Shown here: one piece after another, positions 40,471 to 50,242 of the stretch
Position numbering within the stretch: the stretch's first letter is position 1
How the letters are laid out: each line of letters begins with the position of its first letter
Origin: Arthrobacter sp. MYb229
GTDB taxonomy: Bacteria > Actinomycetota > Actinomycetes > Actinomycetales > Micrococcaceae
Assembly: GCF_002975405.1 (NCBI RefSeq)
Contig: NZ_PCPS01000003.1
Coordinates: 310,001-374,000 of the forward strand
Reading direction: 5' to 3'
Length of the DNA stretch: 64,000 bases
Position numbers and translations under genes: made by a program
Notes under the pieces: model-generated
The model's database searches: none
Seen by the model: the letters and a program-made list of their open reading frames with translations, nothing else
Told to the model about the DNA's origin: nothing

Positions 40471-41250
40471 CTATTTACGCTTACGCGGTTTCTCCACAAT
40501 ATCGGTGTCGATAATATCCGGGTCATCCAGCTCAAGCTGGCTTGGCGCCACGGTGTCGATTCCCTCGAAGGCCACGGCCGCGTTTTCGATAACCCGCTTG
40601 GCCAGGTAGCGGTTGCCGGCCCCGCCAATGACTGCTCCGATGCCGAAAGGCACCAGCCGGCCAAGCATGCTGGCTCCTTGGGTGCCAACGATCTTGCGAA
40701 TGAACTTCTTCTGCAAGCTCTTCTGCGCCGTGGCCATCAGGCTCGTTGACTTGTTCGAGCCAAAGGATCTTGCCCAGCCCTTTACCGGTCCGGAGCCGCG
40801 GCCGGCCGCCTGACTGGTCAGTGCCGAAATCATCGAGCTGCCTTCTTCGCCCATCAACACACCCATAACCAGCAGGCGCGATCGGTCCGGGTCGTCAATG
40901 GCAATGCCATGAAGCTCGGCCAAGGACTGCGCATAAAGCGCAGAGGCTTCCAGGAACCCGATCGTGGCGGCCAATGAGAGCCCCAGCGCTACGGCGGTAC
41001 CTACCGCCGGTACCGCTGCGGTACCTCCGACGGCCGCTCCAGAGCCGGTGACCACGACCAAATAATCGCGTTCAACGATCTTGGCCAGTTCGGCCGCAGA
41101 TGCCTGGGGATGTTTCGCGCGCAATCGCTTGAGATATGCAAGGACTAGCGGCCGCTGCACACCGACGCCCCGCATGATGGCGTCTTGGACGGCCGAACGA
41201 GGTTTGCCGCTCGAGTCTATGAATGTCATCGAAATGGGATCTTTGCTCAT
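40471..41250 (-). CDS. Conserved protein with glycine-rich hydrophobic segments
   Basis: A 259-residue protein that I cannot place with confidence. It has a hydrophobic Gly/Ala stretch at about residues 68-100 (VVTGSGAAVGGTAAVPAVGT) and another at about 193-210 (LGRLVPFGIGAVIGGAGNRY), suggesting membrane association, and a charged C-terminus rich in Asp then Lys/Arg. The layout resembles EcsC-like proteins of Actinobacteria, but the match is weak. It shares the terminator with the convergent MFS gene. Confidence 0.6.
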   Translation of the reverse strand: MSKDPISMTFIDSSGKPRSAVQDAIMRGVGVQRPLVLAYLKRLRAKHPQASAAELAKIVERDYLVVVTGSGAAVGGTAAVPAVGTAVALGLSLAATIGFLEASALYAQSLAELHGIAIDDPDRSRLLVMGVLMGEEGSSMISALTSQAAGRGSGPVKGWARSFGSNKSTSLMATAQKSLQKKFIRKIVGTQGASMLGRLVPFGIGAVIGGAGNRYLAKRVIENAAVAFEGIDTVAPSQLELDDPDIIDTDIVEKPRKRK

Positions 41251-41382
41251 GATATTCCCAGACTAGTAGCTCCAGCCTGATAGTTCCCGGGAAAATGCCG
41301 GATTCTTGCCGCGAATTATCAATACCCCACCAGAATCGAACTTTTCCTTGAAACGCCCGTCCCGCGGTGCAAGAGTTGGCCT

Positions 41383-42573
41383 ATGAAGAATGCACAGGCC
41401 AAGCGCTATAACCAGGCACTGGAAAAGGCCGGAATGCGTGAACGCCCGGTCGGTTTACTCGATTTAGAAGCCTTCGACCGGAATGCGATCGCTCTGCGCG
41501 AAAGAGCCGGGAACATTCCCATTCGGGTGGCATCCAAGTCCCTACGAGTACGTTGGGCGCTTGAACGAGTCTTAGCGCAACCTGGGTTTAGCGGCGTCCT
41601 GTGCTTCACCCTCGCCGAGGCGCTGTGGCTGGCGAGCCACGGGCTAAAAGACCTAGTAGTCGCCTACCCGCAAACAGACCCGGGCGCAATCAGCCGGTGG
41701 GCCAGCAGCGAGCAGGCGCGCGACCAGATCACGGTGATGATCGATGACGTGGCGCAATTGGACCTCATCGACAAGGTTGCGCCGGGGCATCTGGAATTGA
41801 AAGTTGCACTGGAACTTGATGCGGCCTACTACCCCTCTCCATCATTGCGGTTGGGCGCCGCCCGTTCGCCACTGCATGATCCGGAAGACGTGGCCGAGCT
41901 GGCACGCCTAGTGCTCAGACGCAGCGGCTTCAAGGTTGAGGGGCTGATGGGCTACGAGTCTCAGATCGCCTCGGTGCCGGACGGAGGATTCGGGCTGAAG
42001 GCGCTGCTCGCGCGGACCATGCGCAAACGCAGTGCCGCCGAGCTAGCCGAGCGTCGCAACGAAACTGTTCAGCTAGTCAACGCGGTGGCCCCGTTGAGAT
42101 TTGTCAACGCCGGCGGCACCGGTTCTATCGAGACCAGCGTGCAGGAGTCTGGGGTGAGCGAAGTTTCGGCCGGATCAGGACTCTTCGCCCCGGCATTGTT
42201 CGATGCCTACAAATCTTTCCGCCCTACCCCAGCTCTATTCCTCGGATTCAGCGTGGTCCGCCGTCCCGAACCCGACATCGTCACCATCCTCGGCGGCGGC
42301 TGGATCGCTTCGGGTCCGTCGGGAAAGAGCCGCCTGCCACAGATCGCCTGGCCAAAACGACTCAAGTACCTTCCCTTGGAAGCAGCCGGCGAGGTGCAAA
42401 CCCCGCTGCGCGGCGCCACAGCAAGCAAGCTCAAAATCGGCGACACCGTATGGCTGCGCCACGCCAAGGCAGGTGAGCCGGCCGAACGGCTCAATCGTCT
42501 GGCCGTGTACTCAAACGGGCAGATCGTCGAAGATTGGCCGACCTATCGTGGTGAGGGCAAGGCATTTTTGTGA
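41383..42573 (+). CDS. PLP-dependent amino-acid aldolase/deaminase (D-threonine aldolase-like)
   Basis: A 396-residue fold-type III PLP protein. The PLP lysine is Lys52 in IRVASKSLR, the conserved pocket lies in the LVVAYPQTDP region, and the C-terminal D-serine-dehydratase-like part contains RFVNAGGTGSI and GGGWIASGP. Family members act on D-threonine, D-serine or other beta-hydroxy amino acids. Its stop overlaps the lactone oxidase start (GTGA), so the two are coupled. The exact substrate cannot be read from the sequence. Confidence 0.83.
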   Translation: MKNAQAKRYNQALEKAGMRERPVGLLDLEAFDRNAIALRERAGNIPIRVASKSLRVRWALERVLAQPGFSGVLCFTLAEALWLASHGLKDLVVAYPQTDPGAISRWASSEQARDQITVMIDDVAQLDLIDKVAPGHLELKVALELDAAYYPSPSLRLGAARSPLHDPEDVAELARLVLRRSGFKVEGLMGYESQIASVPDGGFGLKALLARTMRKRSAAELAERRNETVQLVNAVAPLRFVNAGGTGSIETSVQESGVSEVSAGSGLFAPALFDAYKSFRPTPALFLGFSVVRRPEPDIVTILGGGWIASGPSGKSRLPQIAWPKRLKYLPLEAAGEVQTPLRGATASKLKIGDTVWLRHAKAGEPAERLNRLAVYSNGQIVEDWPTYRGEGKAFL

Positions 42574-43880
42574 AGCGTTTCGCCAATTTTTCGCGGACCG
42601 TCAGCGCAACACCGGCACGGTGGCAGAGCATCACCGACCCCGCCCAGCTTCCCGGGGTCTTCGCGAAGGCCGCGAAAGAGGGGTACACGGTGCGCGCCAT
42701 GGGCGCTGGGCATTCATTCACTCCGCTGGTCCAGACTTCGGGCGTACTGCTAAATCTCGATGGCTTCCAAGGAATCGAAGAGGTCGATGCGCTCACCCAC
42801 GAGGTGACCTTCCGGTCGGGCACTCGGTTGTGGCAGATTCCCAGGCTGCTTAGACCCTACAATTTGGCACTAGCCAATATGGGAGACATCGATCGGCAAT
42901 CGCTTGCCGGTGCGATCAGCACCTCGACTCACGGGACCGGGCTGGCGTTCACCGGATTTAGCGGAATGGTCAGCGGGCTACGCATCACGCTGGCCGACGG
43001 AACCGAGATGCGCGCCTCTCCCACCGAGAATGCGGAGCTTTTTCAGGCTGCCCGGGTAAGTCTCGGTGCGCTCGGGGTGATCACCCATGTCAGACTCCGC
43101 TGCGTCCCGGAATTCATGCTCAGCGCGGTGGAGCGCGTGGAAGACATTGACCAGATCTCGAAGAGTTTTATCGAACGGTCAAGGTCAACAGATCATCTGG
43201 AGTTCTTCTGGTTCTCCGGCACTAGCAGGGCTCTTGTCAAAGCCAATACTCGCCTGCCGGCAGGCATCAGCGCACCGAACGCGCCGGGCAAGGTATCGAC
43301 GTGGCTCAATGACGAATTGCTATCGAACGGTGCGCTCCAGGCGATCTGTACCCTCGGCGCGCTGCGTCCGCAGTTGATTCCGCGATTAAATCGGCTGGCT
43401 GCCGCGGCGCTCTCCGAGCGCAAGCACACCGGTCAATGGTATCGAGTTTTCACCTCGCCGCGACGTGTGCGCTTCACCGAAATGGAATATGCCCTGCCCC
43501 TGGAAAGCTTCGGCACCGCGTTCGCCGAGTTCCGAGCCTATTTGGCCAAGGCTCCGGCACCAGTGGTGTTCCCGATAGAAGTTCGCACCGCGGCGGCCGA
43601 TGACACCTGGCTGGGAACCGCCAGCGGGCGGCCGACTGTCTATCTCGCGGTGCATCGCTACGTCCGCGATAACGTGCCTGAATACTTCCCTGCGGCCGAA
43701 CGAATTCTGCGCAGGCATGGAGGGCGGCCGCACTGGGGCAAAGAGCATTCTTTGGGTGCTTCGCAGCTGTCCGCGCTATACCCGCGTTTCGCCGATTTCC
43801 AGGCGATGCGGTCCACGGTGGACCCGCAGGGGTTGTTCCTCAACGAGCACCTGCGGCGGCTGTTGGTGGAAGAAGTTTAG
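42570..43880 (+). CDS. D-arabinono-1,4-lactone oxidase-type FAD oxidase
   Basis: A 436-residue protein of the vanillyl-alcohol-oxidase/aldonolactone oxidase group. FAD-binding parts are VRAMGAGHSFTPL (His of the covalent site in many members) and GDIDRQSLAGAISTSTHGTG; the C-terminal GGRPHWGKEH carries the HWxK motif of aldonolactone oxidases. It oxidises a sugar lactone or related alcohol with O2 as acceptor. It starts with GTG inside the preceding gene's TGA, so the pair is one unit. The 3' end overlaps the convergent EEP gene by four bases. Confidence 0.85.
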   Translation: MKRFANFSRTVSATPARWQSITDPAQLPGVFAKAAKEGYTVRAMGAGHSFTPLVQTSGVLLNLDGFQGIEEVDALTHEVTFRSGTRLWQIPRLLRPYNLALANMGDIDRQSLAGAISTSTHGTGLAFTGFSGMVSGLRITLADGTEMRASPTENAELFQAARVSLGALGVITHVRLRCVPEFMLSAVERVEDIDQISKSFIERSRSTDHLEFFWFSGTSRALVKANTRLPAGISAPNAPGKVSTWLNDELLSNGALQAICTLGALRPQLIPRLNRLAAAALSERKHTGQWYRVFTSPRRVRFTEMEYALPLESFGTAFAEFRAYLAKAPAPVVFPIEVRTAAADDTWLGTASGRPTVYLAVHRYVRDNVPEYFPAAERILRRHGGRPHWGKEHSLGASQLSALYPRFADFQAMRSTVDPQGLFLNEHLRRLLVEEV

Positions 43881-44962
43881 AACTGAATATCGGTCCAGAT
43901 CAGGGCGGGAGCCGGATCGTTGATTTGGGACGGGCCGTCGATGGTTTGCGCCTGGAGCGGTGCTCGGTCGCCGATATGCCCTTGGCCAAGGACCTGCCAG
44001 GCACTACTTGGGAGGAGATAATTTCCAGAATCGCTGAGCGCCTCGGGATGGTCGGCTTGATGCAGCAGCGCATCCCGCGCGGCCAACGAGGATGGCTGCT
44101 GGCCTAGGGAACCGGCTAAGACATATGGGCTTTTTCCGACTCCACGGGTTTTTACCCCCTGGTCACCCTGCAGGTATTTTTCGCCATCGAGGTAATCGGA
44201 GATAACCCGCAACTGGTCGAGTTGGCGAGCTTCGGCAAAGGAATAGCCACCGGAAGCGTCGTCCGTTTGCACGGCGAGCACATGTACGTGCTTGCCGCGG
44301 TACTCGATCGGAATATCCCAAAGTCCGCTGCTCATCACGGGAATTGAAGCCGCCAGTGCGCCGCTCAATCCAGAATCATCGAGCCTGCTCCCCGGCACGG
44401 CTGACCATTTCAGCTCCGAAATTCCGGTGACTGATTCTTGGTCTATCTGATATTTGGAAAGGACAACGACGGCGCCTTGGCCTTCGAAGTTGCCCTGCCC
44501 CCAAGCGTCTTCGGGGCCGCCGACAATCCGGTCCCCGTTGAGATCCGCGCCGCTTGGTTTACCTTTGTTGCCCGTGCCTAGGTAAACGTAGTCGTATTCA
44601 ACGTCCCGCCGGGAGTCCTCTGGATTATTCAGGTAATGGTCCTGGAACGCCTGCACGGCTTGTTCATCTGCATCCATCCCGGTAAGCACCACGAAGTCGG
44701 CATTGGCTGCGGTGATGCTGTCCGCTGCTTGCGCGGCTTCGCGGTCGTCTCCCTGCATGAGGTCTGCGGAGAGCTGCCCCGGAACATCCCGGGTCATCTC
44801 GGTGGCTAGCGTGGCGACACGCAACGATGTTTCAGACAGCCCCTGGCTCGGCGCGGGGTTGGGGTCTTGCGCGTCCCAAGGGGCGGCAATGGCGCCCGTG
44901 GCGGGGAACATTAATAGTGCTCCCAAACCTAGGCTTGCCGTTCCTACTAAGACTTTGCGCAC
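43877..44962 (-). CDS. Secreted endonuclease/exonuclease/phosphatase-fold protein, apparently degenerate
   Basis: A 361-residue protein with a signal peptide (to about residue 27, ATGAIAAP). The fold blocks match secreted EEP-family hydrolases: SLRVATLATEMTRD, SITAANADFVVLTGMD, the KGKPSGADLNGDRIVGGPED metal-loop region and GQGAVVVLSKYQID. Where active members have a His-Pro-Thr block and a GDxN block, this one reads HVLAVQTDDASGG and VLAGSLGQQPS, so catalytic residues seem lost. I therefore treat it as a possible inactive paralog; this is a judgement from memory of the family. Confidence 0.65.
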   Translation of the reverse strand: MRKVLVGTASLGLGALLMFPATGAIAAPWDAQDPNPAPSQGLSETSLRVATLATEMTRDVPGQLSADLMQGDDREAAQAADSITAANADFVVLTGMDADEQAVQAFQDHYLNNPEDSRRDVEYDYVYLGTGNKGKPSGADLNGDRIVGGPEDAWGQGNFEGQGAVVVLSKYQIDQESVTGISELKWSAVPGSRLDDSGLSGALAASIPVMSSGLWDIPIEYRGKHVHVLAVQTDDASGGYSFAEARQLDQLRVISDYLDGEKYLQGDQGVKTRGVGKSPYVLAGSLGQQPSSLAARDALLHQADHPEALSDSGNYLLPSSAWQVLGQGHIGDRAPLQAQTIDGPSQINDPAPALIWTDIQF

Positions 44963-45003
44963 TCTGCAACCCTACGCCGAATCAGCACTCATAATCCAGC
45001 ATC

Positions 45004-46656
45004 TTAATCGGATTGTGATGCCTGCGCCGCGGCGGCCCGCGCGTTCGCGACCAGTATTTCTTCCATATATGGTGCCCGAACGTTCGGTGAGATCCGCGCA
45101 TCCACCAGACATATTCCCTTCGCCCCTTGATCTACCCACTGCCGAACCTTGGAAAAATCGGCCAGCGAGTCGATGCGAATGCCCGTTGCGCCCACCGCGG
45201 TGGCGAGTGCCGCGAAGTCGACCGTTGGGATGAGCATTGGATCCTCGTGCAGGCCAATGGATCCGTATTGGTGGACCTCCGCTCCGTAGGCTGAGTCGTT
45301 GTGGATCACGATGACTCCGCTGCTGATGGTGCGCACGATCGATTCGAGATCGGCTAGGCCCATCAGGAATCCGCCGTCTCCGGCGGCTAGCACTACGGTG
45401 CGGCCTTCGGCCGCTGCCCCCGCGCCGACCATGGATGCAATGCCTAAGCCAATGGACTGATAAGCAGTGCCTACGCAGGTCAGCGATCGCGCCCCGGAGG
45501 TTGACCAGTACATGGGCCCCCAACCGATGAAGTGCCCGCCGTCCTGAACCAGCACCCGGTTCTGGGGCAAGATCTCTTCCAGTTCGCTGGCCACTCGACG
45601 CGGATCGAGCAGACCGTCCGCGGCGCGCTCCTCCCCCCGCGGGCGGTCGCGGACCGAGCCCAGGTTTATCGAGCCGGCCCATCCCGAATCTTGGGCGCCC
45701 ACGGTGCCCAGGAGACCTTTAACCGCGGCGGCGACGTCTCCGGTGGCGAAGTAATCCACTCGCGGACTCGTGGCGCTGGCCGCAAGATCGATCTGCACTA
45801 CCTGTGCTCCGACGTTGACCAGCTCCCCGAAGCGCATGGTGAACTGATTAAGTCCGGCCCCGAGCACCAGCACGGTATCGGCCTGTTCGATGATTTCGGC
45901 GTTTCGTTCGGTGGCGAAGCCACCGGTGATTCCCAGATCGTACGGGTAGTCCAACAGGTCGCGGGCCAGCAGGGTTCCCGAGGTGGTGGCTCCTAGCCGT
46001 TCGGCAAGTTCGGCAATACCCGCTGCCGCGTCGATGGCTCCACGACCATAGAGGATGTGCGGGCGTTTGGCGGCCAAAAGCAGGTCGGTGATGGCCCGTA
46101 GTTGAGTTGCATTGAGTTCAGGCGCCGGAGGAACACTGCGGAAGCTGTTGAACTCGGGCAGTTCAACTTCGAGGCTTGGGGCCGCAGCGAGGTCGTAGGG
46201 GATGGACAGAACCACCGGGATCTGTTCGCGCAGCGCGTGGGCGGCCGCGGCGAGAGCCGTTGCGCCCGGGGTGTGCCGGTCCACCTCGTAGCGCACGGCC
46301 CGCACACCGGAGTCGATGGCGGCCTGGTCAACGTCCCAACCGCGCAAACCGGTCGTCGGCGCATCGCCGGTGACTAACAGCATCGGAGTGCGCGCCGCCG
46401 CAGCCTCGGCCAAGGCGGTGACGGCGTTGGTATAACCTGCGCCGTACGTGGTCGAGGCGATAGCGAGGCGGTTTGAAATCCTGAAGTAGGCATCGGCGGC
46501 GGACACCGTTGCGGACTCGTGGCGCACGGCGGTGTAGCTAAAGCCTGCGCGAACGGCGGCATCGAGGAAGTGTGCGTTGCCGTTGCCCATCAGACCAAAG
46601 ATCTGTGGAGCAATCGGCTTAAGGGCATGGGCGATGGCAGCTGAAACGCTGGACAT
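45004..46656 (-). CDS. Thiamine diphosphate-dependent enzyme, acetolactate synthase/decarboxylase type
   Basis: A 550-residue three-domain ThDP enzyme. The activating Glu47 lies in AVRHESATVSAADAYFR, a middle domain carries ILYGRGA and the LVLGAGLNQF loop, and the ThDP motif starts AAGDGGFLMGLADLESIV and ends VIHNDSAYG. It may be an acetolactate-synthase-like lyase or a 2-oxo acid decarboxylase. It lies just downstream of the amine-oxidase gene on the same strand but behind a hairpin and has AGGAAAAG upstream of ATG 46656, so it is probably a separate transcript. Confidence 0.85.
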   Translation of the reverse strand: MSSVSAAIAHALKPIAPQIFGLMGNGNAHFLDAAVRAGFSYTAVRHESATVSAADAYFRISNRLAIASTTYGAGYTNAVTALAEAAAARTPMLLVTGDAPTTGLRGWDVDQAAIDSGVRAVRYEVDRHTPGATALAAAAHALREQIPVVLSIPYDLAAAPSLEVELPEFNSFRSVPPAPELNATQLRAITDLLLAAKRPHILYGRGAIDAAAGIAELAERLGATTSGTLLARDLLDYPYDLGITGGFATERNAEIIEQADTVLVLGAGLNQFTMRFGELVNVGAQVVQIDLAASATSPRVDYFATGDVAAAVKGLLGTVGAQDSGWAGSINLGSVRDRPRGEERAADGLLDPRRVASELEEILPQNRVLVQDGGHFIGWGPMYWSTSGARSLTCVGTAYQSIGLGIASMVGAGAAAEGRTVVLAAGDGGFLMGLADLESIVRTISSGVIVIHNDSAYGAEVHQYGSIGLHEDPMLIPTVDFAALATAVGATGIRIDSLADFSKVRQWVDQGAKGICLVDARISPNVRAPYMEEILVANARAAAAQASQSD

Positions 46657-46850
46657 AATGGACTCTTTTCCTGAAGAAAACTAAAGAAAATTCCATATAT
46701 GTCTGCCGTTACCAGTTGCTTTCGGCAACGGGTATCGCCCCTTTTGAGAGCGCCGGAGCCTTATGAGGCGGCTCCTGACAGGAATCAGCATAGGCCATGC
46801 CACACCGATTGCGCTAGCTGGAGCCGGGCGTTGCCACGAGGTGGGACACC

Positions 46851-46883
46851 GAGCGCCCGGGGACGATTCATCCCCGGGCGCTC
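46851..46883 (-). terminator. Hairpin after the flavin amine oxidase gene
   Basis: A 13-base perfect stem (arms GAGCGCCCGGGGA and TCCCCGGGCGCTC) with a seven-base loop, four bases after the stop codon. It has no U-run, so termination may be partial. Confidence 0.6.
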
Positions 46884-46886
46884 GAA

Positions 46887-48626
46887 TCAGGAAACCAGTT
46901 CGTCCGCGTCTTTCAGCTTCATCGGCCCCAGCTCGTCAAGGAACTGGCCCGGGCCAGGATTTTGCGCGGCATCCTGGCCGCCGAGGTGCTGGAGCACACC
47001 CCAAACGGCGTTCAGCCCTGTGGTCACCGCGCCCTCGGCCCACCCCGCAGTCCACGACACGTCATCACCAGCCAGGAAGATCCCGCGGTGTTCGGCGGGC
47101 AGCTCCCGCTGGTCGAAGTGCGTATACAGGCGTTCCTGGTACCGGTAGTGCCCGGGCAGGTTTGCCTTGAATGCACCCATGAAGTTCGGGTCTGCCTCCC
47201 ATGAAACCGTAATCGGTTGACCCACGATGTGGCTTCGGATGTCCAGCTTCGGGTAGATCTTCTCCAGCGAATGAAGCATGAGTTCCATGCGGCGTTCGGC
47301 AGGCAGCGACAGCCACTTCAGCGCGTCGTCATTCCAGGTGTAGGAGAGCAAAATGACCGCCGGCTGGCCCTCGCCGTTATCCAAGAGGTAGGTGGCACGA
47401 TTCAACCGGTCGGTGAGCGTCATGGACATCAGGTACTCGCCGGTGACTGGATCGCGGTCTTTCCAGAACGGACGATCTACCATGACGAAGGTCTTGGATG
47501 ACTGCATATAATGGCTCCGCTCGATAGCGGTCCACAGTTCTGCCGGGAATAGCCCCTCTTCGATTTTGATACCGGTGGACAGCAGCCAGGACTGCACCGT
47601 GGAGACCACCGCGCCGAAGGTGCGGCTGCTGCCGAAGCGCTCGGTCACCTCGATCGCTTGGGCGCCGCCGAAACCCTTCCGTTGCGAGCGCCGAATCTCG
47701 GCCACGGCCCCGCGCGGCGCGCCACCATGCAGCGAGGCCAGCGAGGTGCCCGCAGGCCAGTGGGCCAGCTCCTGTGGCCCGTGGTTCCACAGGGCATGCG
47801 GGAGTTTCGCGGCGCCGCCGCTCAGACCCCGGTGGTTGTCATCGGCATCCGTGTACACCACACGAAGAATTTCCAGGATGGAGTTCGGAAAGTCGGTATC
47901 CCAGCCACCGGAGCCGAAGCCGACTTGGCCGAAGGCCTCGCGATGCTCAAAGCCGGCTTCCTTGAAGGCCCGGGAATTCGCGATGAATCCATAGAAGCTT
48001 TCCTCGTCATATTCGTCGAGCAGATCATTCCAGATGCTTTTGATCTTTGCGGTATCGCGGGCTTTGATGGCCTGCTGCATCTGCACGAACTGGGCATCAT
48101 CCTGCAGGGCACGCTTCCACGCCTCGGCCACTTCACGGTAGAAGACCGGCAGGTCGTCCGGGTCTTCCACATAGATCTTCTGGCCCTTGAGCTCTATGAC
48201 GGTTGAACCGGTTGGCTCCGCCAGCGGGTTCGGGAAATCGAAGGTTTCCAGCCCCAGCTCGTCGATGTAGTGGAATAGCGCCTTGCTGGACACCGGGAAG
48301 CGCATCCCTCCAAGGTCGCAGGTGATCTGCGGTGCTGCCTGGAAACTGGCGGTGCGCAGCCGGCCTCCAATTTCGTCCGCTTCGAAGATCACTGGCTTGA
48401 GCCCCATCTTCATCAGCTCATACGCGGTGACCAAACCCGACAATCCGGCGCCAATGACGGCCACCTCGGTGCCGTAGAGCTCCGCCGGCACGCTTCCCAG
48501 GCCGTCGGGGTGCGCCAGAAAGAGGTCGTAGCCGAACGGAAAGTCCGGATTGAGCATATTGATGCTGCCATCGGTCTGTGGCGCGGTGCCGGAAGATGAG
48601 GTAGCTGCGGTCTCAAAAGTGCTCAT
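46887..48626 (-). CDS. Flavin monoamine/amino-acid oxidase (L-amino acid oxidase/tryptophan 2-monooxygenase-like)
   Basis: A 579-residue FAD protein of the amine-oxidase superfamily. The Rossmann motif begins VAVIGAGLSGLVTAYELMK (about residue 54) and ends FEADEIGGRLRT; a long insertion (about 150-260) and the C-terminal FAD block FLAGDDVSWTAGWAEGAVTTG follow. Length and the DLGGMRFP motif fit L-amino acid oxidases and tryptophan/phenylalanine 2-monooxygenases, which give either the 2-oxo acid or the amide. Its context is an APC permease upstream in the same operon and a nearby nitrilase-type amidase. Confidence 0.87.
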   Translation of the reverse strand: MSTFETAATSSSGTAPQTDGSINMLNPDFPFGYDLFLAHPDGLGSVPAELYGTEVAVIGAGLSGLVTAYELMKMGLKPVIFEADEIGGRLRTASFQAAPQITCDLGGMRFPVSSKALFHYIDELGLETFDFPNPLAEPTGSTVIELKGQKIYVEDPDDLPVFYREVAEAWKRALQDDAQFVQMQQAIKARDTAKIKSIWNDLLDEYDEESFYGFIANSRAFKEAGFEHREAFGQVGFGSGGWDTDFPNSILEILRVVYTDADDNHRGLSGGAAKLPHALWNHGPQELAHWPAGTSLASLHGGAPRGAVAEIRRSQRKGFGGAQAIEVTERFGSSRTFGAVVSTVQSWLLSTGIKIEEGLFPAELWTAIERSHYMQSSKTFVMVDRPFWKDRDPVTGEYLMSMTLTDRLNRATYLLDNGEGQPAVILLSYTWNDDALKWLSLPAERRMELMLHSLEKIYPKLDIRSHIVGQPITVSWEADPNFMGAFKANLPGHYRYQERLYTHFDQRELPAEHRGIFLAGDDVSWTAGWAEGAVTTGLNAVWGVLQHLGGQDAAQNPGPGQFLDELGPMKLKDADELVS

Positions 48627-48683
48627 GGGAGTGTCCTGCGTTTCCTTTGGTTCGTGCCATTAGTTGGAGTATAGGGAAAATTG

Positions 48684-50165
48684 CTACTGTTCGCCGATGT
48701 GGCTGGCGATGTATTCTTTCTTGGATAATTGGCCCAGCCGGGAGCGGCTGCGCCCGTAGCCCAGGTAGATGCCGATGCCTGCAAGCATCCAGATGCCGAA
48801 GACGAACCAGGTGTCAGGTCCGAGCTGGCTCATCAGGAACACGCAGGCGGCAACGCCGAGGATCGGGGTTAGCGGGTAGAAGGGCACCCGGAAGGTCCGC
48901 GGCGCCAGCGGCTGCCTGCGACGCAGATACATCACCGAGACGCCCACCAGCGCAAAGGCGAAGAGCGTACCGATACTGGTGGCATCCGCCAGCGCACCGA
49001 GGGGAATGAAGCCGGCGGTGGCCGCGACCAGGAAGCCGGTAATGAGGGTTCCGCGGACCGGCGTTCCGGTACGCGAAGAGATCTCGCCGAAGGTCTTGGG
49101 AATCAGTCCGTCACGGGACATCGACAGCAGAATCCTGGTTTGCCCGTAGAGCACCGTGAGCACCACGGAGGCTATGGCCAGCACCGCGGCGACCGCGAAG
49201 AGCAGCACTAGCCAAGGCTGGCCGGTTACTTCACCGATGATCTGCACGAGCGCCGCTTCGGTTCCCTCGAACCAGTTCCATTCGCGTGCGCCAATAGCGG
49301 AGACGGCTACCAGCACATAGGTGATGGTGACGATCAGCATGGACCACAGGATGGCGCGCGGCATGTCGCGTTTGGGATTTACCGCTTCCTCTCCGGCCGT
49401 GGACGCCGCATCGAATCCGATGTAGGAGAAGAACACCGTCGAAGCGGCCGCGGTCACTCCGGCGGCGCCCATCGGCAGGAGCGGTTCGAAATTTCCTGCG
49501 TTGAACGCGCTGAATGCCACCGCGCAGAAGAGCAGCAGGATGCTGGCCTTGATGATGACAACCACCGTGTTGACCCAGGCGGATTCCTTGGCGCCGCGCA
49601 CCAGCAGCAGCGTCGCCAGCACCACGACGATCAGTGCAGGCAGGTTTGCCACGCCGCCCTCGGCCGGTCCGCCAGCCAGCGCGGTGGGCAGTTCCAGGCC
49701 GAAGGCCCGCAGCGTCTCGTTCACGTATTCACCGGCGCCGACTGCCACCGCGGCTACCGAGACCGCGTATTCGAGCACGAGGCACCATCCGCAGATCCAG
49801 GCGATGCCTTCGCCCATGGTCGCATAGGAATACGAATAGCTCGATCCGGCCACCGGGACCATGCCCGCCATCTCGGCGTAGGAGACCGCCGAGAGCAGAG
49901 CCGTCACGCCGGCAATCACGAAGGAGATCCAGATGGCCGGGCCGGCGATCGGCACGGTGGCACCGAGGATCACCAGTATGCCGGTACCCATGGTCGCACC
50001 GATGCTGATCATGGTCAGTTGGACCACGCCGAGCGAACGGCGCAGCTGGCCATGTCCCGAATTCGTCTCCGCTTCCCGAAGCATGCTGCTGATCGACTTG
50101 CGTCGGCGCAGCTGCGGCCCGAGGGCAGTGCTTGGCCGATCAATCGTTTCGAGGGTGCTGTTCAT
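48684..50165 (-). CDS. APC-family amino-acid/amine permease
   Basis: A 493-residue membrane transporter of the amino acid-polyamine-organocation family with about 12 hydrophobic segments. LTMISIGATMGTGILVI (first helix), SSYSYSYATMGEGIAWICGW, FFSYIGFDAASTAGEEAVNPKRD in two blocks and a C-terminal charged tail are typical. It starts the unit with the amine oxidase gene (57 bases apart) and is divergent from PucR, so it probably imports the oxidase substrate. Confidence 0.88.
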   Translation of the reverse strand: MNSTLETIDRPSTALGPQLRRRKSISSMLREAETNSGHGQLRRSLGVVQLTMISIGATMGTGILVILGATVPIAGPAIWISFVIAGVTALLSAVSYAEMAGMVPVAGSSYSYSYATMGEGIAWICGWCLVLEYAVSVAAVAVGAGEYVNETLRAFGLELPTALAGGPAEGGVANLPALIVVVLATLLLVRGAKESAWVNTVVVIIKASILLLFCAVAFSAFNAGNFEPLLPMGAAGVTAAASTVFFSYIGFDAASTAGEEAVNPKRDMPRAILWSMLIVTITYVLVAVSAIGAREWNWFEGTEAALVQIIGEVTGQPWLVLLFAVAAVLAIASVVLTVLYGQTRILLSMSRDGLIPKTFGEISSRTGTPVRGTLITGFLVAATAGFIPLGALADATSIGTLFAFALVGVSVMYLRRRQPLAPRTFRVPFYPLTPILGVAACVFLMSQLGPDTWFVFGIWMLAGIGIYLGYGRSRSRLGQLSKKEYIASHIGEQ

Positions 50166-50242
50166 GCTGAAACCTCACTGGGGAGAAATTTTCTGTCGAA
50201 CTCAACCCTATGGCTGTGAGTCACATCTCAGGGGAGGCGTTT

